From Ascidiimonas meishanensis (GTDB lineage: Bacteria > Bacteroidota > Bacteroidia > Flavobacteriales > Flavobacteriaceae): 64,000 bases of DNA. Both the position numbers and the translations under genes were made by a program. The stretch lies in the NCBI RefSeq assembly GCF_037782385.1, contig NZ_JBBEXD010000003.1, positions 186,001 through 250,000 on the forward strand, in the 5' to 3' direction. The notes beneath the pieces are model-generated. The model ran no database searches, was not told the DNA's origin, and saw only the letters and a list, made by a program, of their open reading frames with translations. This document shows, one piece after another, positions 24,613 to 34,718 of the stretch. Numbering within the stretch: the first letter of the stretch is position 1; each line of letters starts with the position of its first letter.

Positions 24613-25518
24613 ATGGCAGAACAGAAAGATTTAGATTTTACGTATACCACTATTGACGAGATATTTCGTTTGAGTATGGGGGAATCAGGGGATTACAGTG
24701 GAGCGAAATATGATGGTGATTTTTCGATGTCATTAGAAGAAGCTCAAAAACAAAAACACAAATTCATCGCAGATAGTCTCTACATTAAAAAAGGCAGCAA
24801 AGTGCTTGATATGGCTTGTGGCTGGGCGCCCTTTATGCGATATATTACGCATGAAAGAGAGGCAGAAAGTATAGGTTTAACCCTCTCACAAGGGCAAGCA
24901 GATGCCTGTAAAAAAAATGGGTATAATGTGATGGTGAAAGATTGTCGTTATGTAAAACCAGCAGATTTTGGAACCTTTGATGCTATTACATGCATTGGAG
25001 GATTGGAACATTTCTGTTCTGTAGAAGAATGGCAGGCAGGCAAACAGGAGCAAGTATACCAAGATTTTTTTAAAACACTTTATGATTTATTGCCTATTGG
25101 CGGGCGGTTTTATATGCAGACGATGACTTTTAGCAAGAATATGATTGAATTTGAGGAACTAGATGTGAACGCTGAAAAAGGATCTGCCGCACACATAATG
25201 GCACTCATGGTAAAACAGTTTCCCGGTTCTTGGCTTCCGTATGGTCCAGAAATGGTCATTAAATGCGCAGAACCCGGGTTCAAATTAATTTCACAAAGTA
25301 GTGGAAGACTGGATTATATTGAAACCATCGCCCAATGGCGGAAAAAATTCAGAAAATTTCATCTTAAAAAATATTGGCTATACCTTTCACTTATTCCAAG
25401 ATATTTAACCGATAGGGAATTTAGACATCTAGTGGCTGTTTTTAAAGTAAGTCCCAACAAGGTTTGTTTTGAAAAAGAGGTGATGGATCATTACCGATTG
25501 GTTTTTGAGAAGGTTTAG
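24613..25518 (+). CDS. SAM-dependent methyltransferase, cyclopropane-fatty-acid-synthase-like
   Basis: 301 residues, no signal peptide. Motif I is VLDMACGWAPFMRYI, followed by SIGLTLSQGQADACK, matching the CFA/mycolic-acid cyclopropane synthase family (family consensus GCGWG and GVTLS). The catalytic-site region is IGGLEHF (GMFEHV-like), with FYMQTMTF. It probably transfers methyl or methylene groups to lipid acyl chains at the membrane. The GCGWG cysteine-glycine is kept as ACGWA. Standalone gene with about 220 bp upstream without any gene. Confidence 0.8.
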   Translation: MAEQKDLDFTYTTIDEIFRLSMGESGDYSGAKYDGDFSMSLEEAQKQKHKFIADSLYIKKGSKVLDMACGWAPFMRYITHEREAESIGLTLSQGQADACKKNGYNVMVKDCRYVKPADFGTFDAITCIGGLEHFCSVEEWQAGKQEQVYQDFFKTLYDLLPIGGRFYMQTMTFSKNMIEFEELDVNAEKGSAAHIMALMVKQFPGSWLPYGPEMVIKCAEPGFKLISQSSGRLDYIETIAQWRKKFRKFHLKKYWLYLSLIPRYLTDREFRHLVAVFKVSPNKVCFEKEVMDHYRLVFEKV

Positions 25519-25621
25519 TGAAGACAAAAAATAACTACCACAGCAAAACGTAAAATAGAAAGGCATTAGTTAAACACAGAATAGAATAACTTCCCTATAT
25601 TTAAAATAAAGAAAACGGTGA

Positions 25622-26290
25622 ATGTCAAGTCTTGAAATAGTTTATGAAAACAAAGATTATATAGTTGTAAATAAAACGGCTGGACTCATAAGTGAAAAAA
25701 GCCGTTATGAAAATTGTACTGTTGAAGATCAAGTTCTTAATCACCTTTTAAAAAATAAAACAAAGCCTTATTTAGGCGTAATCCATAGATTAGATCGGGT
25801 GACAAGTGGTGTATTAATTTTTGCTAAGAAAAAAAGTATTCTGGTGCAATTTAATGAGCTGTTTAGTAGCCGAAAAGTTCAAAAAACGTATTTAGCCATC
25901 GTCAAAAAGAAGCCACTAAAGAGCAAAGGAAACTTAATTAATTTTCTCGTAAAAAATAATATGGAAAAAAAAGCAGAGATCGTCCAATCAAAATCAAAAA
26001 AATCTTTAGAATGTGTTCTTTCCTATCAAGTTATTGACAAAAACGACTTTGGTTATCTTTTAGAAATTAAACCAAAAACAGGCAGGTTCCATCAAATAAG
26101 AGCGCAATTAGCAAATATAGAGCTCCCCATTATTGGAGATGAAAAATATGGTTCAGATGACGAATATTTCCCACTATCTATTTGCCTTCATGCGTGGAAA
26201 TTGACCTATCAAGTCTCTGGCGCTAAAGAATTCAAAACCTTTGAGGCAGCTTTGCCAAAAAACGATTTTTGGAAATTCAAATCAATTTAA
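25622..26290 (+). CDS. RluA-family RNA pseudouridine synthase
   Basis: 222 residues. The family signature HRLDRVTSGVLIFAKK contains the catalytic Asp (HRLDxxTSG). Conserved RxHQIRAQLA (here RFHQIRAQLANIELPIIGDEKYG) and the N-terminal YENKDYIVVNKTAGLISE are also present. There is no S4 RNA-binding domain, so this is the short class without predicted rRNA site; the target uridine cannot be named. Encoded singly. Confidence 0.92.
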   Translation: MSSLEIVYENKDYIVVNKTAGLISEKSRYENCTVEDQVLNHLLKNKTKPYLGVIHRLDRVTSGVLIFAKKKSILVQFNELFSSRKVQKTYLAIVKKKPLKSKGNLINFLVKNNMEKKAEIVQSKSKKSLECVLSYQVIDKNDFGYLLEIKPKTGRFHQIRAQLANIELPIIGDEKYGSDDEYFPLSICLHAWKLTYQVSGAKEFKTFEAALPKNDFWKFKSI

Positions 26291-26544
26291 ATTTTGAAGT
26301 TAAAATGGGAATAGTTTAATACTACTCAGGGAATAAGTTACCAATTACGTTAGGTATCAGTAATCAAGTTCTTATAACTATTTTCTCTTCTATTTCACTT
26401 GTAATACAATTACCAAGTATAGCTTCTGTAATGAGTAATGCTTTTTTATTATCTTTCAACTCATATAAAAGGAAGTAGTTTTTGCTACATTTCATTTACA
26501 AAATCGTAATCCCTCAAGTCTAATCCTATTTAATAAGTAATAAA

Positions 26545-27687
26545 ATGAAAAATCAAAATAAACGAATGCGAGTAGGAGAAGGAAGAATTAGTGGAGCCAT
26601 ATCCATATTTCTTGGTTCTTTATCTTTAGCGGGTATTTTGTGTTTTAAATTCCCAGAACAGTTAACTACCCCAGAATTTCGTGAATTGTATACGGCAGCG
26701 ATGGTAGAGAACCTTCTGCTAGGCGCAATTGTCGCCACCTTTCTTTTTGCGTTAATCAGCATTTTACTGAATAAAAATAGGAATAACGCGGTTATTGGAA
26801 TTGTCTTGGGAGTACTTGCTATTGCCGTGGGAGGATTCACGGTAGAAGGAAGGGCAGTAGAAAAAGTAAACTGGAGTGTTGGTTTAGATTGGCTTATTTT
26901 GGATTTGTTAATTATGGCTTTGCTATTTGTACCTATAGAGCTTGCATTTCCAAAAAACAAATTTCAATCTAAATTTCACGATGAATGGAGAACAGACCTT
27001 ATTTATTTTGGAATAAGTCATTTAGCCATTCAATTGTTTGGAATTTTAACTAAAAAACCTGCTGTGGCATTTTTTGGTTGGATGAATTTAGAGCAAGTAC
27101 ATGAATGGGTTTCAGGTTTGCCTTTTGTAGTTGAGTTGTTCTTAGCCTTACTGGTGACCGATATATTTCAGTATTGGGCACATAGGTTTTTTCATTCTCA
27201 TCATTACCTATGGAGATTTCACTCCATACACCATTCCACAGAAAACATGGATTGGCTTGCAGGTTCGCGTACCCATTTTATAGATATATTCTTCACTCGA
27301 AGTATATCATATATTCCACTTTATGTATTGGGTTTTTCTACCTTGACATTCAACGTATATATTGTTTTTATTGCAATTCACGCGGTATTGATTCATTCTA
27401 ATACAAGCATCAATTTTGGTTTCTTAAAGTATATTATTACCACCCCACAATACCATCATTGGCATCATTGTGAAGAACCAGAGCACTATGGAAATAATTT
27501 TGCAGTTGTGTTTCCTTTTATTGATAAGCTTTTTGGCACCTATTATCTTCCTGGCAAAGAATGGCCCAAAGGAACTGGATTGGTAGATGCTTCTTTCCCA
27601 AAAGGATTCGCTAAACAACTTATCTTCCCATTTACTAAAAATCCATTTAAAAATGATCTTTTACCAGAAGAGAGGAGTAAACGATAA
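26545..27687 (+). CDS. Sterol desaturase / fatty acid hydroxylase family membrane protein
   Basis: 380 residues. An N-terminal part with about four hydrophobic segments (residues 15-130) precedes the FA_hydroxylase domain. The domain carries the di-iron histidine clusters HRFFHSHHYLWRFHSIHHS and, near the C-terminus, HAVLIHSN and HHWHH. These boxes are the metal ligands of the family, which uses O2 and an electron donor to hydroxylate or desaturate membrane lipids. Substrate not determinable. Standalone. Confidence 0.88.
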   Translation: MKNQNKRMRVGEGRISGAISIFLGSLSLAGILCFKFPEQLTTPEFRELYTAAMVENLLLGAIVATFLFALISILLNKNRNNAVIGIVLGVLAIAVGGFTVEGRAVEKVNWSVGLDWLILDLLIMALLFVPIELAFPKNKFQSKFHDEWRTDLIYFGISHLAIQLFGILTKKPAVAFFGWMNLEQVHEWVSGLPFVVELFLALLVTDIFQYWAHRFFHSHHYLWRFHSIHHSTENMDWLAGSRTHFIDIFFTRSISYIPLYVLGFSTLTFNVYIVFIAIHAVLIHSNTSINFGFLKYIITTPQYHHWHHCEEPEHYGNNFAVVFPFIDKLFGTYYLPGKEWPKGTGLVDASFPKGFAKQLIFPFTKNPFKNDLLPEERSKR

Positions 27688-28101
27688 ATAAAAAGCAAAC
27701 GGGTATCATTATTAAAAGCTTCTAAGAAACAAATACGATGAAAAGAACCGATGTAGTTCTTTAAAATTAATTTATCTTCCAATATAGAAATTTCCATTCT
27801 TGTTTTAATATAATTTATCACCTCTCATTTGAGTATTCTTATCTTACCGTTAAAGTAGCGTCCATTTTGTGCGATTTCCATAAAAATGAATCTGTAGAAC
27901 CATCTATCTTTTAACGTTGCTTGTGAATATCACCACCAATGAATAACTTTGGTAAGACAGCATTTGAAATACTAAGTATATGAGATTTAGGTATTATTTA
28001 TACATTACTTGAGTCCTAACTTTTTTATGGATGCTAAAGAATAATATGCTGTTTTGAGCAAGGGGACACTTTTGTCTTTGCTGTTATAATCAATAAAAAA
28101 T
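27688..28101. other. Intergenic region upstream of ppc
   Basis: 414 bp, no supported gene. It holds one good promoter candidate (27921-27951, listed) and otherwise AT-rich DNA with no hairpin or repeat recognised. Confidence 0.4.
27921..27951 (+). promoter_or_regulatory. Promoter candidate for ppc
   Basis: TTG (27921-27923), 20 nt, TAACTTTG (27944-27951) fits the Bacteroidota consensus. It would give a leader of about 145 nt before the ppc ATG. Confidence 0.4.
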
Positions 28102-30810
28102 ATGAGTGCGAAAATGAACGTAAAAGGATTTGATAAAATATTGGAAGACAAAAAAAATATTCTCTCCTGTTTCCAAGAGATGTTAGTAAACATTAACGAA
28201 AACAATCTTAGTAATTTCATTGAATCATTGAATGAAACCAACGAAGATGGGAGTAAAATATCTGATGAAAAAATAATACAATCCTTTGGGATCTATTTCC
28301 AACTGATGAATCTTATTGAAGAGAATGCCGCGATACAATTTAATAGACAGTTGGAGAAAAATTCTGGGATATCTGCCATACGAGGTTCTTGGGGAGAAAC
28401 TTTTAAAATATGGGAAGAACAGGGTATTGATAAAGATAAAATGATTAGCGTGATATCCTCAATTCAGGTTTGTCCGGTGCTTACAGCACACCCTACAGAA
28501 GCAAAGAGAGTTACCACCTTAGAAATACATAGAGAATTGTATTTATTATTAGTGCAAAATGAAAATTCCTCTTATTCACCAACAGAAAAAAAAGCGATTC
28601 GTGATAAAATAATAAGTTTATTGGAGCGATGGTGGAGAACGGGTGAAATTTATCTGGAGAAACCAGATTTAAGAGATGAACGAGCTAATGTAGTACATTA
28701 TTTAAGCAAAATATTTCCTTTGATATTGGAAGCTAGCGACTTGAAGTTAAAATGCGCTTGGTTGGAAATGGGTTTTGATCCTCATAAATTGAAACAGGTG
28801 GAACACTTTCCAAAATATAGTTTTGGGAGCTGGGTGGGAGGAGATAGGGATGGACATCCTTTTGTTACTCCCCAAATTACAAAAGACACACTTCTTATTC
28901 ATCGTAAAGCGTCTTTAAACATCATTTATCATCATGTTTTAAAATTGGGAGCTGAACTGTCTTTATCTTCCAAACTCAATCCTACCCCTGAAATATTAAC
29001 TAGCACTATTACTAAGTATGCGGAATTATTAGGCGATAAAGGGATAAAGGCAATAAAACGCAATCCTTATGAACCATGGAGACAGTTTGTTAATTTGATA
29101 GCCATCAAACTTGAAAACACCATTTCGGGAACCTATAGTGATTCTAAACTTTTCTATAGAAGTAGCAGAGAATTGCAAAAAGACTTGAAATTAATCAGGG
29201 AGCTTTTAATAGAGATTAATGCAGATAAAATTGCCGAAAATTTGTTGTTTCCTTTAGAACGAATTGTACAGAGTTTTGGATTTCATTTAGCGAAACTGGA
29301 TATACGCCAGAACAGCGAGTATTATGAAAAAGCAATTACTCAAATTCTGCAAAAATCAACATTAGAAAAGACCGATTTTAAAAATTGGGACGAAGATACC
29401 CGCATGGGGTTTTTGAATAAAGCAATAGAATCACCAGAGCTATTAACAAATATTACGATATCTTATGGAGAGGAAGCAGATAATGTATTGGACTATTTTA
29501 GAGTTTTAAGAGATCATAACATTCTCTATGGTTCTGAGGGAATTGGTTCTTTGATTGTTAGTATGACAAGAAGTCAAAGTGATTTGCTTATGGTGTATCT
29601 GTTTATGAAAGAGACCCAGCTTTTAGAGACTAGTTTGCCAGTGGTGCCCTTATTTGAAACCATAGAAGATTTAGATAATGGAGCGCAAATTTTAGATAAA
29701 TTTTTAGATCATCCAATAACGAGAAAAAGGCAAAGACTATTACAAGACTCTCAAGAGGTGATGGTGGGTTATAGCGATAGTAATAAGGACGGTGGAGTAC
29801 TGGCCAGCAAATGGAATCTCTACAACGCCGAAAAAGCGCTTTCAGAAATAGGGAGAAAACACAATGTTAAAGTATTTTTCTTTCATGGTAGAGGAGGTAC
29901 TATTAGTAGAGGTGGAGGTAAGTATCATCGCTTTATAGAGAGTAAACCGCTTGGTTCGGTTAACGGTAAAATAAAGTTAACAATACAAGGAGAGTCCATA
30001 TCACAACAATTTGGAAATCTTTTGACAGGAACCTATAACTTAGAAATGTTAGCTTCTGGAGTAGCGCTGCATAGTTTACCTCCTGCTGCTCGTACTGAAG
30101 AGAATAACTATCCAATAAAAACATTAGAATGGTTATCTGCTAAATCAATGCAACATTATAAGGATTTAATTAAAGATAGCGATTTCATGCAATTTTTTAG
30201 CGAAGCAACTCCTATTGATATTCTAGAACAAAGTAAAATTGGTTCACGACCAGCAAGAAGAACGGGAAAAAGGTCGCTACAAGATTTAAGAGCCATTCCT
30301 TGGGTATTTAGCTGGAATCTATCGAGATTCACACTTACTGGATGGTATGGAGTAGGAGCCGCTTTAAAAGAATTAAAAGAGCAGGATAATAACAAGTTTG
30401 AAGATTTAAAAAAATCAATTTCTTCTTGGCCCTTCTTAAAGTATTTACTTATCCAAACAGAAACCAATTTGTTAATTGCCAATCCTGAAATCATGAAAAT
30501 GTATGCTGAATTGGTTACCGATGAAAAGGTGAAAGGCAAATTTTTAAACCTGATCCTGTCTGATTATGAAGAGGGGAAACGCCATATTGAGTATTTGCTG
30601 GGTGATAGCGTAAGTGTTAGAAGAACAGGACAGCTTAACACCTTAAATATTAGGGAAAAAGAATTAAAGGTTTTGCACAAACTACAGATAGACTCCATCA
30701 AAAAATGGAGAAAACTAAAAGAAAAAGACGATCCTGAAACGGGCAAAATGTTGCTAAAACTATTACATATTATCAACTCATTGTCTGGAGGATTAGGAAG
30801 TACAGGATAA
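28102..30810 (+). CDS. ppc: Phosphoenolpyruvate carboxylase
   Basis: Adds bicarbonate to PEP to form oxaloacetate, replenishing the TCA cycle. The 902-residue length fits the bacterial family. The first signature VCPVLTAHPTEAKRVT carries the catalytic His (130); the second signature GYSDSNKDGG and the glycine-rich FFHGRGGTISRGGGK loop are intact, as is the GSRPARR segment. The ending GGLGSTG corresponds to the conserved C-terminal NTG-type tail that lies in the active site. Single gene. Confidence 0.96.
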   Translation: MSAKMNVKGFDKILEDKKNILSCFQEMLVNINENNLSNFIESLNETNEDGSKISDEKIIQSFGIYFQLMNLIEENAAIQFNRQLEKNSGISAIRGSWGETFKIWEEQGIDKDKMISVISSIQVCPVLTAHPTEAKRVTTLEIHRELYLLLVQNENSSYSPTEKKAIRDKIISLLERWWRTGEIYLEKPDLRDERANVVHYLSKIFPLILEASDLKLKCAWLEMGFDPHKLKQVEHFPKYSFGSWVGGDRDGHPFVTPQITKDTLLIHRKASLNIIYHHVLKLGAELSLSSKLNPTPEILTSTITKYAELLGDKGIKAIKRNPYEPWRQFVNLIAIKLENTISGTYSDSKLFYRSSRELQKDLKLIRELLIEINADKIAENLLFPLERIVQSFGFHLAKLDIRQNSEYYEKAITQILQKSTLEKTDFKNWDEDTRMGFLNKAIESPELLTNITISYGEEADNVLDYFRVLRDHNILYGSEGIGSLIVSMTRSQSDLLMVYLFMKETQLLETSLPVVPLFETIEDLDNGAQILDKFLDHPITRKRQRLLQDSQEVMVGYSDSNKDGGVLASKWNLYNAEKALSEIGRKHNVKVFFFHGRGGTISRGGGKYHRFIESKPLGSVNGKIKLTIQGESISQQFGNLLTGTYNLEMLASGVALHSLPPAARTEENNYPIKTLEWLSAKSMQHYKDLIKDSDFMQFFSEATPIDILEQSKIGSRPARRTGKRSLQDLRAIPWVFSWNLSRFTLTGWYGVGAALKELKEQDNNKFEDLKKSISSWPFLKYLLIQTETNLLIANPEIMKMYAELVTDEKVKGKFLNLILSDYEEGKRHIEYLLGDSVSVRRTGQLNTLNIREKELKVLHKLQIDSIKKWRKLKEKDDPETGKMLLKLLHIINSLSGGLGSTG

Positions 30811-30858
30811 AAATAGCGCTTCAAAAAGTGAATAAAATTACATGTATATTTTTTAGAA

Positions 30859-30904
30859 TTCTTTTTTGATCTGTAAAAAAACCTTAGATTTAGTAAGTAA
30901 ATAA
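30859..30904 (+). promoter_or_regulatory. Shared upstream motif, copy 3 (diverged)
   Basis: TTTTTGATCTGTAAA and CCTTAGATTTAGTAAG follow the layout of copies 1 and 2 with several differences, 65 bp before the DUF4157 gene. Confidence 0.3.
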
Positions 30905-30968
30905 AAAGTATATCTATCATTGCTAGGAAAATTATAGGTGAAAATCAAAAACCTGAAATAAACAAAAT

Positions 30969-32285
30969 ATGAATTCTCCCGCTAGTAAAAGGCTAAAAAA
31001 CAAGAGTCTATTAGTTTCTAGTGAGCCTTCTCAATTGCAGAGTGGGAGTGAATTTCCTTTTCAGTTTGTAGATAACCGCATTGCTGCCCAGCAATTGAAA
31101 AAACTAGAGGTCATAGCAAATAAAAACCCTAAGACATTACAGTTAAAAGCCTTTCAAGAAATAGCTAACAACAGTCCAAAAGCCAAGCAACTGGCTCAGT
31201 TGAAGATTAGGGTAGCTAATTTGTCTAATCAAGAACACCAACCTATTCAGAAAAAGGAAAGTCTGGAGTCTACTGCGAAGGAAAATAGAACGGGGCTTCC
31301 AGATAATTTGAAATCTGGTATAGAAAATCTTTCCGGCTATGCTATGGATGATGTGAAGGTGCATTACAATTCTAATAAACCAGCCCAATTGCAAGCACAT
31401 GCTTATGCACAAGGAACCGATATTCATTTAGCTTCGGGTCAAGAAAAACATTTACCTCACGAGGCTTGGCATGTAGTACAGCAGAAGCAAGGAAGGGTAA
31501 GACCAACACTACAGATGAAAGGTAATGTAAATGTGAATGATGATAAAGGGTTGGAAAAAGAAGCTGATTTAATGGGTACAAAGGCTTTTCAGTTTGTAGA
31601 GAACCAAACTCAAACTATTGCACAGAGAAAACTGAAGGAGATCGCCAATAATAGCCCACAAGTTAAACAAATGGCTAAATTACAGCTTGTTGCTAATAAT
31701 CATTCCGCTTCTAATTTTTCACATAAAACATTTTCTCAGGGAGTAATTCAGTTAGCAGCCTATATAGATGTAGATTCAGGAGGTACTATTACTTCAGTGA
31801 GTTTAGATGAACGTCCTAGTAAATTTCGGAAGTCTACATTGAGCGCTTTAGGACCTGCCCCTAGTAGTGGAATGCACCGCTGTCATGAAGAACCATCAAT
31901 GGGAATGCAGGCAAGAATTATATACAAGTACACGAACAAACAATTAGCTACTGTTGCTGCTGGGTTTGGAGTATCAACACAGGCCGAAGTTGAAAAGGCA
32001 ATTTGGAAAGAATATCTAGATGATTATCATGAACCGGACAATCTTCATTGGGGAGGTGGTTCAGCAAATAGCAGTGATGGAGCAAAAGCAAGAGCGCTTA
32101 GAGATGCCCTGTTTAAAGATGATCTTGGGCAAGTTACATATCCGTTAACCGTAGGAAGCAATACATTTAATGATAGGACAGAACTTGAACAAGAAGCTAT
32201 TACTTTTGGTATTGATACTACAGATCCAACAAAGAAAGCCGCAATAGAGGCTAGCTATCGTAGTGAAGGTTGTACAATTCTTTGA
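30969..32285 (+). CDS. DUF4157-domain (eCIS-associated) effector-like protein with unknown C-terminal domain
   Basis: 438 residues, no signal peptide. Repeated segments of the type LKxIANNSPxxKQLAxLQ occur before (about 45-85) and after (about 220-243) a DUF4157 metallopeptidase-like domain (about 108-205). That domain has the HExxH motif HEAWH (164-168) and a downstream LEKEAD with Glu198. DUF4157 is the domain most often linked with extracellular contractile injection system cargo. The C-terminal 170 residues are not recognised; possible catalytic residues are HRCH (303-306) and NLHWGGG (358-364), which could suggest an HNH-like nuclease, but this is only a guess. No eCIS structural gene is in the window. 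Confidence 0.75.
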   Translation: MNSPASKRLKNKSLLVSSEPSQLQSGSEFPFQFVDNRIAAQQLKKLEVIANKNPKTLQLKAFQEIANNSPKAKQLAQLKIRVANLSNQEHQPIQKKESLESTAKENRTGLPDNLKSGIENLSGYAMDDVKVHYNSNKPAQLQAHAYAQGTDIHLASGQEKHLPHEAWHVVQQKQGRVRPTLQMKGNVNVNDDKGLEKEADLMGTKAFQFVENQTQTIAQRKLKEIANNSPQVKQMAKLQLVANNHSASNFSHKTFSQGVIQLAAYIDVDSGGTITSVSLDERPSKFRKSTLSALGPAPSSGMHRCHEEPSMGMQARIIYKYTNKQLATVAAGFGVSTQAEVEKAIWKEYLDDYHEPDNLHWGGGSANSSDGAKARALRDALFKDDLGQVTYPLTVGSNTFNDRTELEQEAITFGIDTTDPTKKAAIEASYRSEGCTIL

Positions 32286-32502
32286 GGCAAAAAGGAGTGA
32301 GCTTTTGAAGCCAGAGTGATGTGCAAACAATTCATAATTGGTATAGATTTAAGCAGTGCTAAAATATACAAGACAAACACCATTAAAATAGGTGTTGATT
32401 CCTATATAGATTTTATCCCTCGCAGTTTACTTTAATTTTTTTTGGATAAAATAGATAAAAACGCCCAAAATTTAACACCATGAATCTTAAACAAATCATG
32501 AA
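32286..32502. other. Intergenic region
   Basis: 217 bp, AT-rich. No promoter consensus, repeat or small gene could be supported. Confidence 0.3.
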
Positions 32503-33657
32503 ATGAAAAACATACTAGTTGTAGGAGTGCTATTTTTATTTTTTGCATGTGAGAAAAGAATGTTGAAGAATAATCAATTACCAATTTCACCTAAACAATG
32601 GGAATTTGCTAGTTTTGAAAAGGTAGATAGTATTAACCCTATTTTAAAACCCACACCAAATTTGAAATTTGATTGCCCAATATCTAAAAGACAAATGTAT
32701 TGGGAAGAGCGTAATGTATTAAATCCGTCTGCTGTAGTAAAAGGAGATAAGATTTACCTATTTTATAGAGCACAAGATTTAAATGGGACTTCCCGAATTG
32801 GTTTAGCAACAAGTTCAGACGGTCTTCATTTTAACAAATCTCCAAAACCTGTTTTCTATCCTGATAACGATTTCATGAAAGCATACGAGTGGAATTATAA
32901 GAAACTCTTGAATGACAATTTTTTAGCAGACTGCACAAACTGTTATTTTGATGGGGTAGAAGATCCTAGAATCATAGAAACTATTGATCATAAATATATA
33001 ATGACATATACCTCCTATGATGGGAAAACCGCTAGGTTAAGTATTGCCTCTTCTACAGATTTAATATCTTGGACTAAACATGGATTAGTCTTTAAAGATG
33101 AGAAATATAAAGACAAATGGTCTAAGTCTGGTGCCATCGTTGTTGAATCTATTGGGGGCAAGAATATTGCAAAAAAGATAAACGGAAAATACTGGATGTA
33201 TTTTGGGGATACTGATATATTTTTAGCTAGCTCCGAAGATTTGATTAATTGGAAAGTTAGTGAAAATGAAGAAAATCAGAAAATGATTTCGGTTTTACAT
33301 CCGCGAATGGGTTATTTTGACAGTAGATTAGTGGAGCCAGGTCCATATGCCTTATATAAAGAGGAAGGAATTTTGTTAATATACAATGGGAGTAATGCTG
33401 CTAATTTTAACGATCCAGATTTATCTAAATTCACCTATGCTGCGGGTCAAGCTTTGTTTGATAAAAACAAACCCTATAAGTTAATTGATAGAACCAAAAG
33501 CTATTTTATACATCCTGATAAAGACTATGAAAAAGTGGGAGAGGTAAATGAAGTTTGTTTTGTAGAAGGATTAGTTTATTTTAAGAACAATTGGTTTCTT
33601 TACTATGGGACTGCCGATTCTAAAATTGCTGTTGCGGTAAGTAGGGAAAATAAATAA
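32503..33657 (+). CDS. GH130/GH43-like five-bladed propeller lipoprotein
   Basis: 384 residues with a signal peptide and lipobox (FFAC, Cys16). The mature protein shows the repeating blade pattern of GH43/GH130 propellers: NPSAVVKGDKIYLFYRAQD, RIGLATSSDGLHF, GVEDPRIIE, KYIMTYTSYDG, LSIASSTDLISWTKHG, YWMYFGDTDIFLASSEDLINW. GVEDPR is the characteristic GH130 motif, with the catalytic Asp in DPR. GH130 members are mannoside phosphorylases or hydrolases; a secreted lipoprotein form fits a hydrolase at the surface. Substrate unproven. Confidence 0.78.
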   Translation: MKNILVVGVLFLFFACEKRMLKNNQLPISPKQWEFASFEKVDSINPILKPTPNLKFDCPISKRQMYWEERNVLNPSAVVKGDKIYLFYRAQDLNGTSRIGLATSSDGLHFNKSPKPVFYPDNDFMKAYEWNYKKLLNDNFLADCTNCYFDGVEDPRIIETIDHKYIMTYTSYDGKTARLSIASSTDLISWTKHGLVFKDEKYKDKWSKSGAIVVESIGGKNIAKKINGKYWMYFGDTDIFLASSEDLINWKVSENEENQKMISVLHPRMGYFDSRLVEPGPYALYKEEGILLIYNGSNAANFNDPDLSKFTYAAGQALFDKNKPYKLIDRTKSYFIHPDKDYEKVGEVNEVCFVEGLVYFKNNWFLYYGTADSKIAVAVSRENK

Positions 33658-33773
33658 TTAAAAATGGTGACTTCAACGTGTAAATTGACCAAAACTGTCA
33701 ATACCTTTTGTACAAAGCGTTAATTACCTTTAAAGAATGAAAAACTGAATTTATTACTATTTTGAATTTACGA

Positions 33774-34718
33774 ATGATAAAAAATAAATTTATATTTATT
33801 ATAATTTTCATGATAAATCTGACCAACGCTCAAAATAGTGCTGATATCATAGGCATGTATAGTTTGGGAGCCTCCTCTCCAGAAGGAGGAAGTCATTTAT
33901 TAGTACTGGAAAATAACAACTACGCTATTGCATATTTTGGAGGGATACAAACTGGGAAGTGGAAAATCACACAAGAAAATACCTATAAGTTTACCCCTGA
34001 TAATAAAGAAAGTAGGTTTGAACTATTTGGACGACATAATAAAGTTTTGAAAAATGAAACAAAAATCTTTTTTAGCGGTTTTGAAGATGACCAAACATTT
34101 ATCCAATTAAGAACAACAAAAGAAGATGAATATATTATGCAACAAGTATTTAATACAGATGCTAATTGCTTTTCTTTTCCTTATGTTCATACGTTTAAAA
34201 CCATTGCAAATAGTATTTCGTTACTATTTAAGAGGTATCAAGAAGAGGCTAGTCCAATATTTTCATTTAAAAACCCGGAAGGCTACAATGATTTTGTAGC
34301 AAATTTCATTCAAGTAGATAGATATGATTCCCAGCCATTTTTTACTGTATTTAAAGACGATAAACTTTATTTTAACGATCATAAGTTTGCGCAACGAAAA
34401 CCTTTAGATGAAAATCATGAGGATATTGAATTTATAAAAAATATTATGGATAAAGAGCTTCATAAAAACACCATATATCTCAATCCATTTTATAATACTT
34501 TTAAAGAAGATATTCATGAATACCATATATTCAATGAACAGAAAAATGCCTTTATTGATAAGGAATACTATGTGGAAGATGAAGAATATAGCAATACGGA
34601 TGATTCCTTTGAAAGCATGTCTATAATTTATGCTTATAAGCTTTTAAAAGAGTTCACCAAAGAACCAGTAGAATATAAAATAAATAAAAGTTCTCTGTTC
34701 CAAGCTAATTGCGACTAA
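33774..34718 (+). CDS. Secreted hypothetical protein
   Basis: 314 residues from the ATG at 33774 (an in-frame ATG at 33762 would add four residues). A signal peptide runs to about residue 22 (FIFIIIFMINLTNAQ), so it is exported. Not recognised as a family. The first third has a small beta-rich part (SLGASSPEGGSHLLVLENNNYAIAYFGG), and the second half is rich in acidic and aromatic residues. It follows the GH130-like gene by about 116 bp. It is near the effector and immunity genes, but no evidence ties it to them. Confidence 0.6.
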   Translation: MIKNKFIFIIIFMINLTNAQNSADIIGMYSLGASSPEGGSHLLVLENNNYAIAYFGGIQTGKWKITQENTYKFTPDNKESRFELFGRHNKVLKNETKIFFSGFEDDQTFIQLRTTKEDEYIMQQVFNTDANCFSFPYVHTFKTIANSISLLFKRYQEEASPIFSFKNPEGYNDFVANFIQVDRYDSQPFFTVFKDDKLYFNDHKFAQRKPLDENHEDIEFIKNIMDKELHKNTIYLNPFYNTFKEDIHEYHIFNEQKNAFIDKEYYVEDEEYSNTDDSFESMSIIYAYKLLKEFTKEPVEYKINKSSLFQANCD

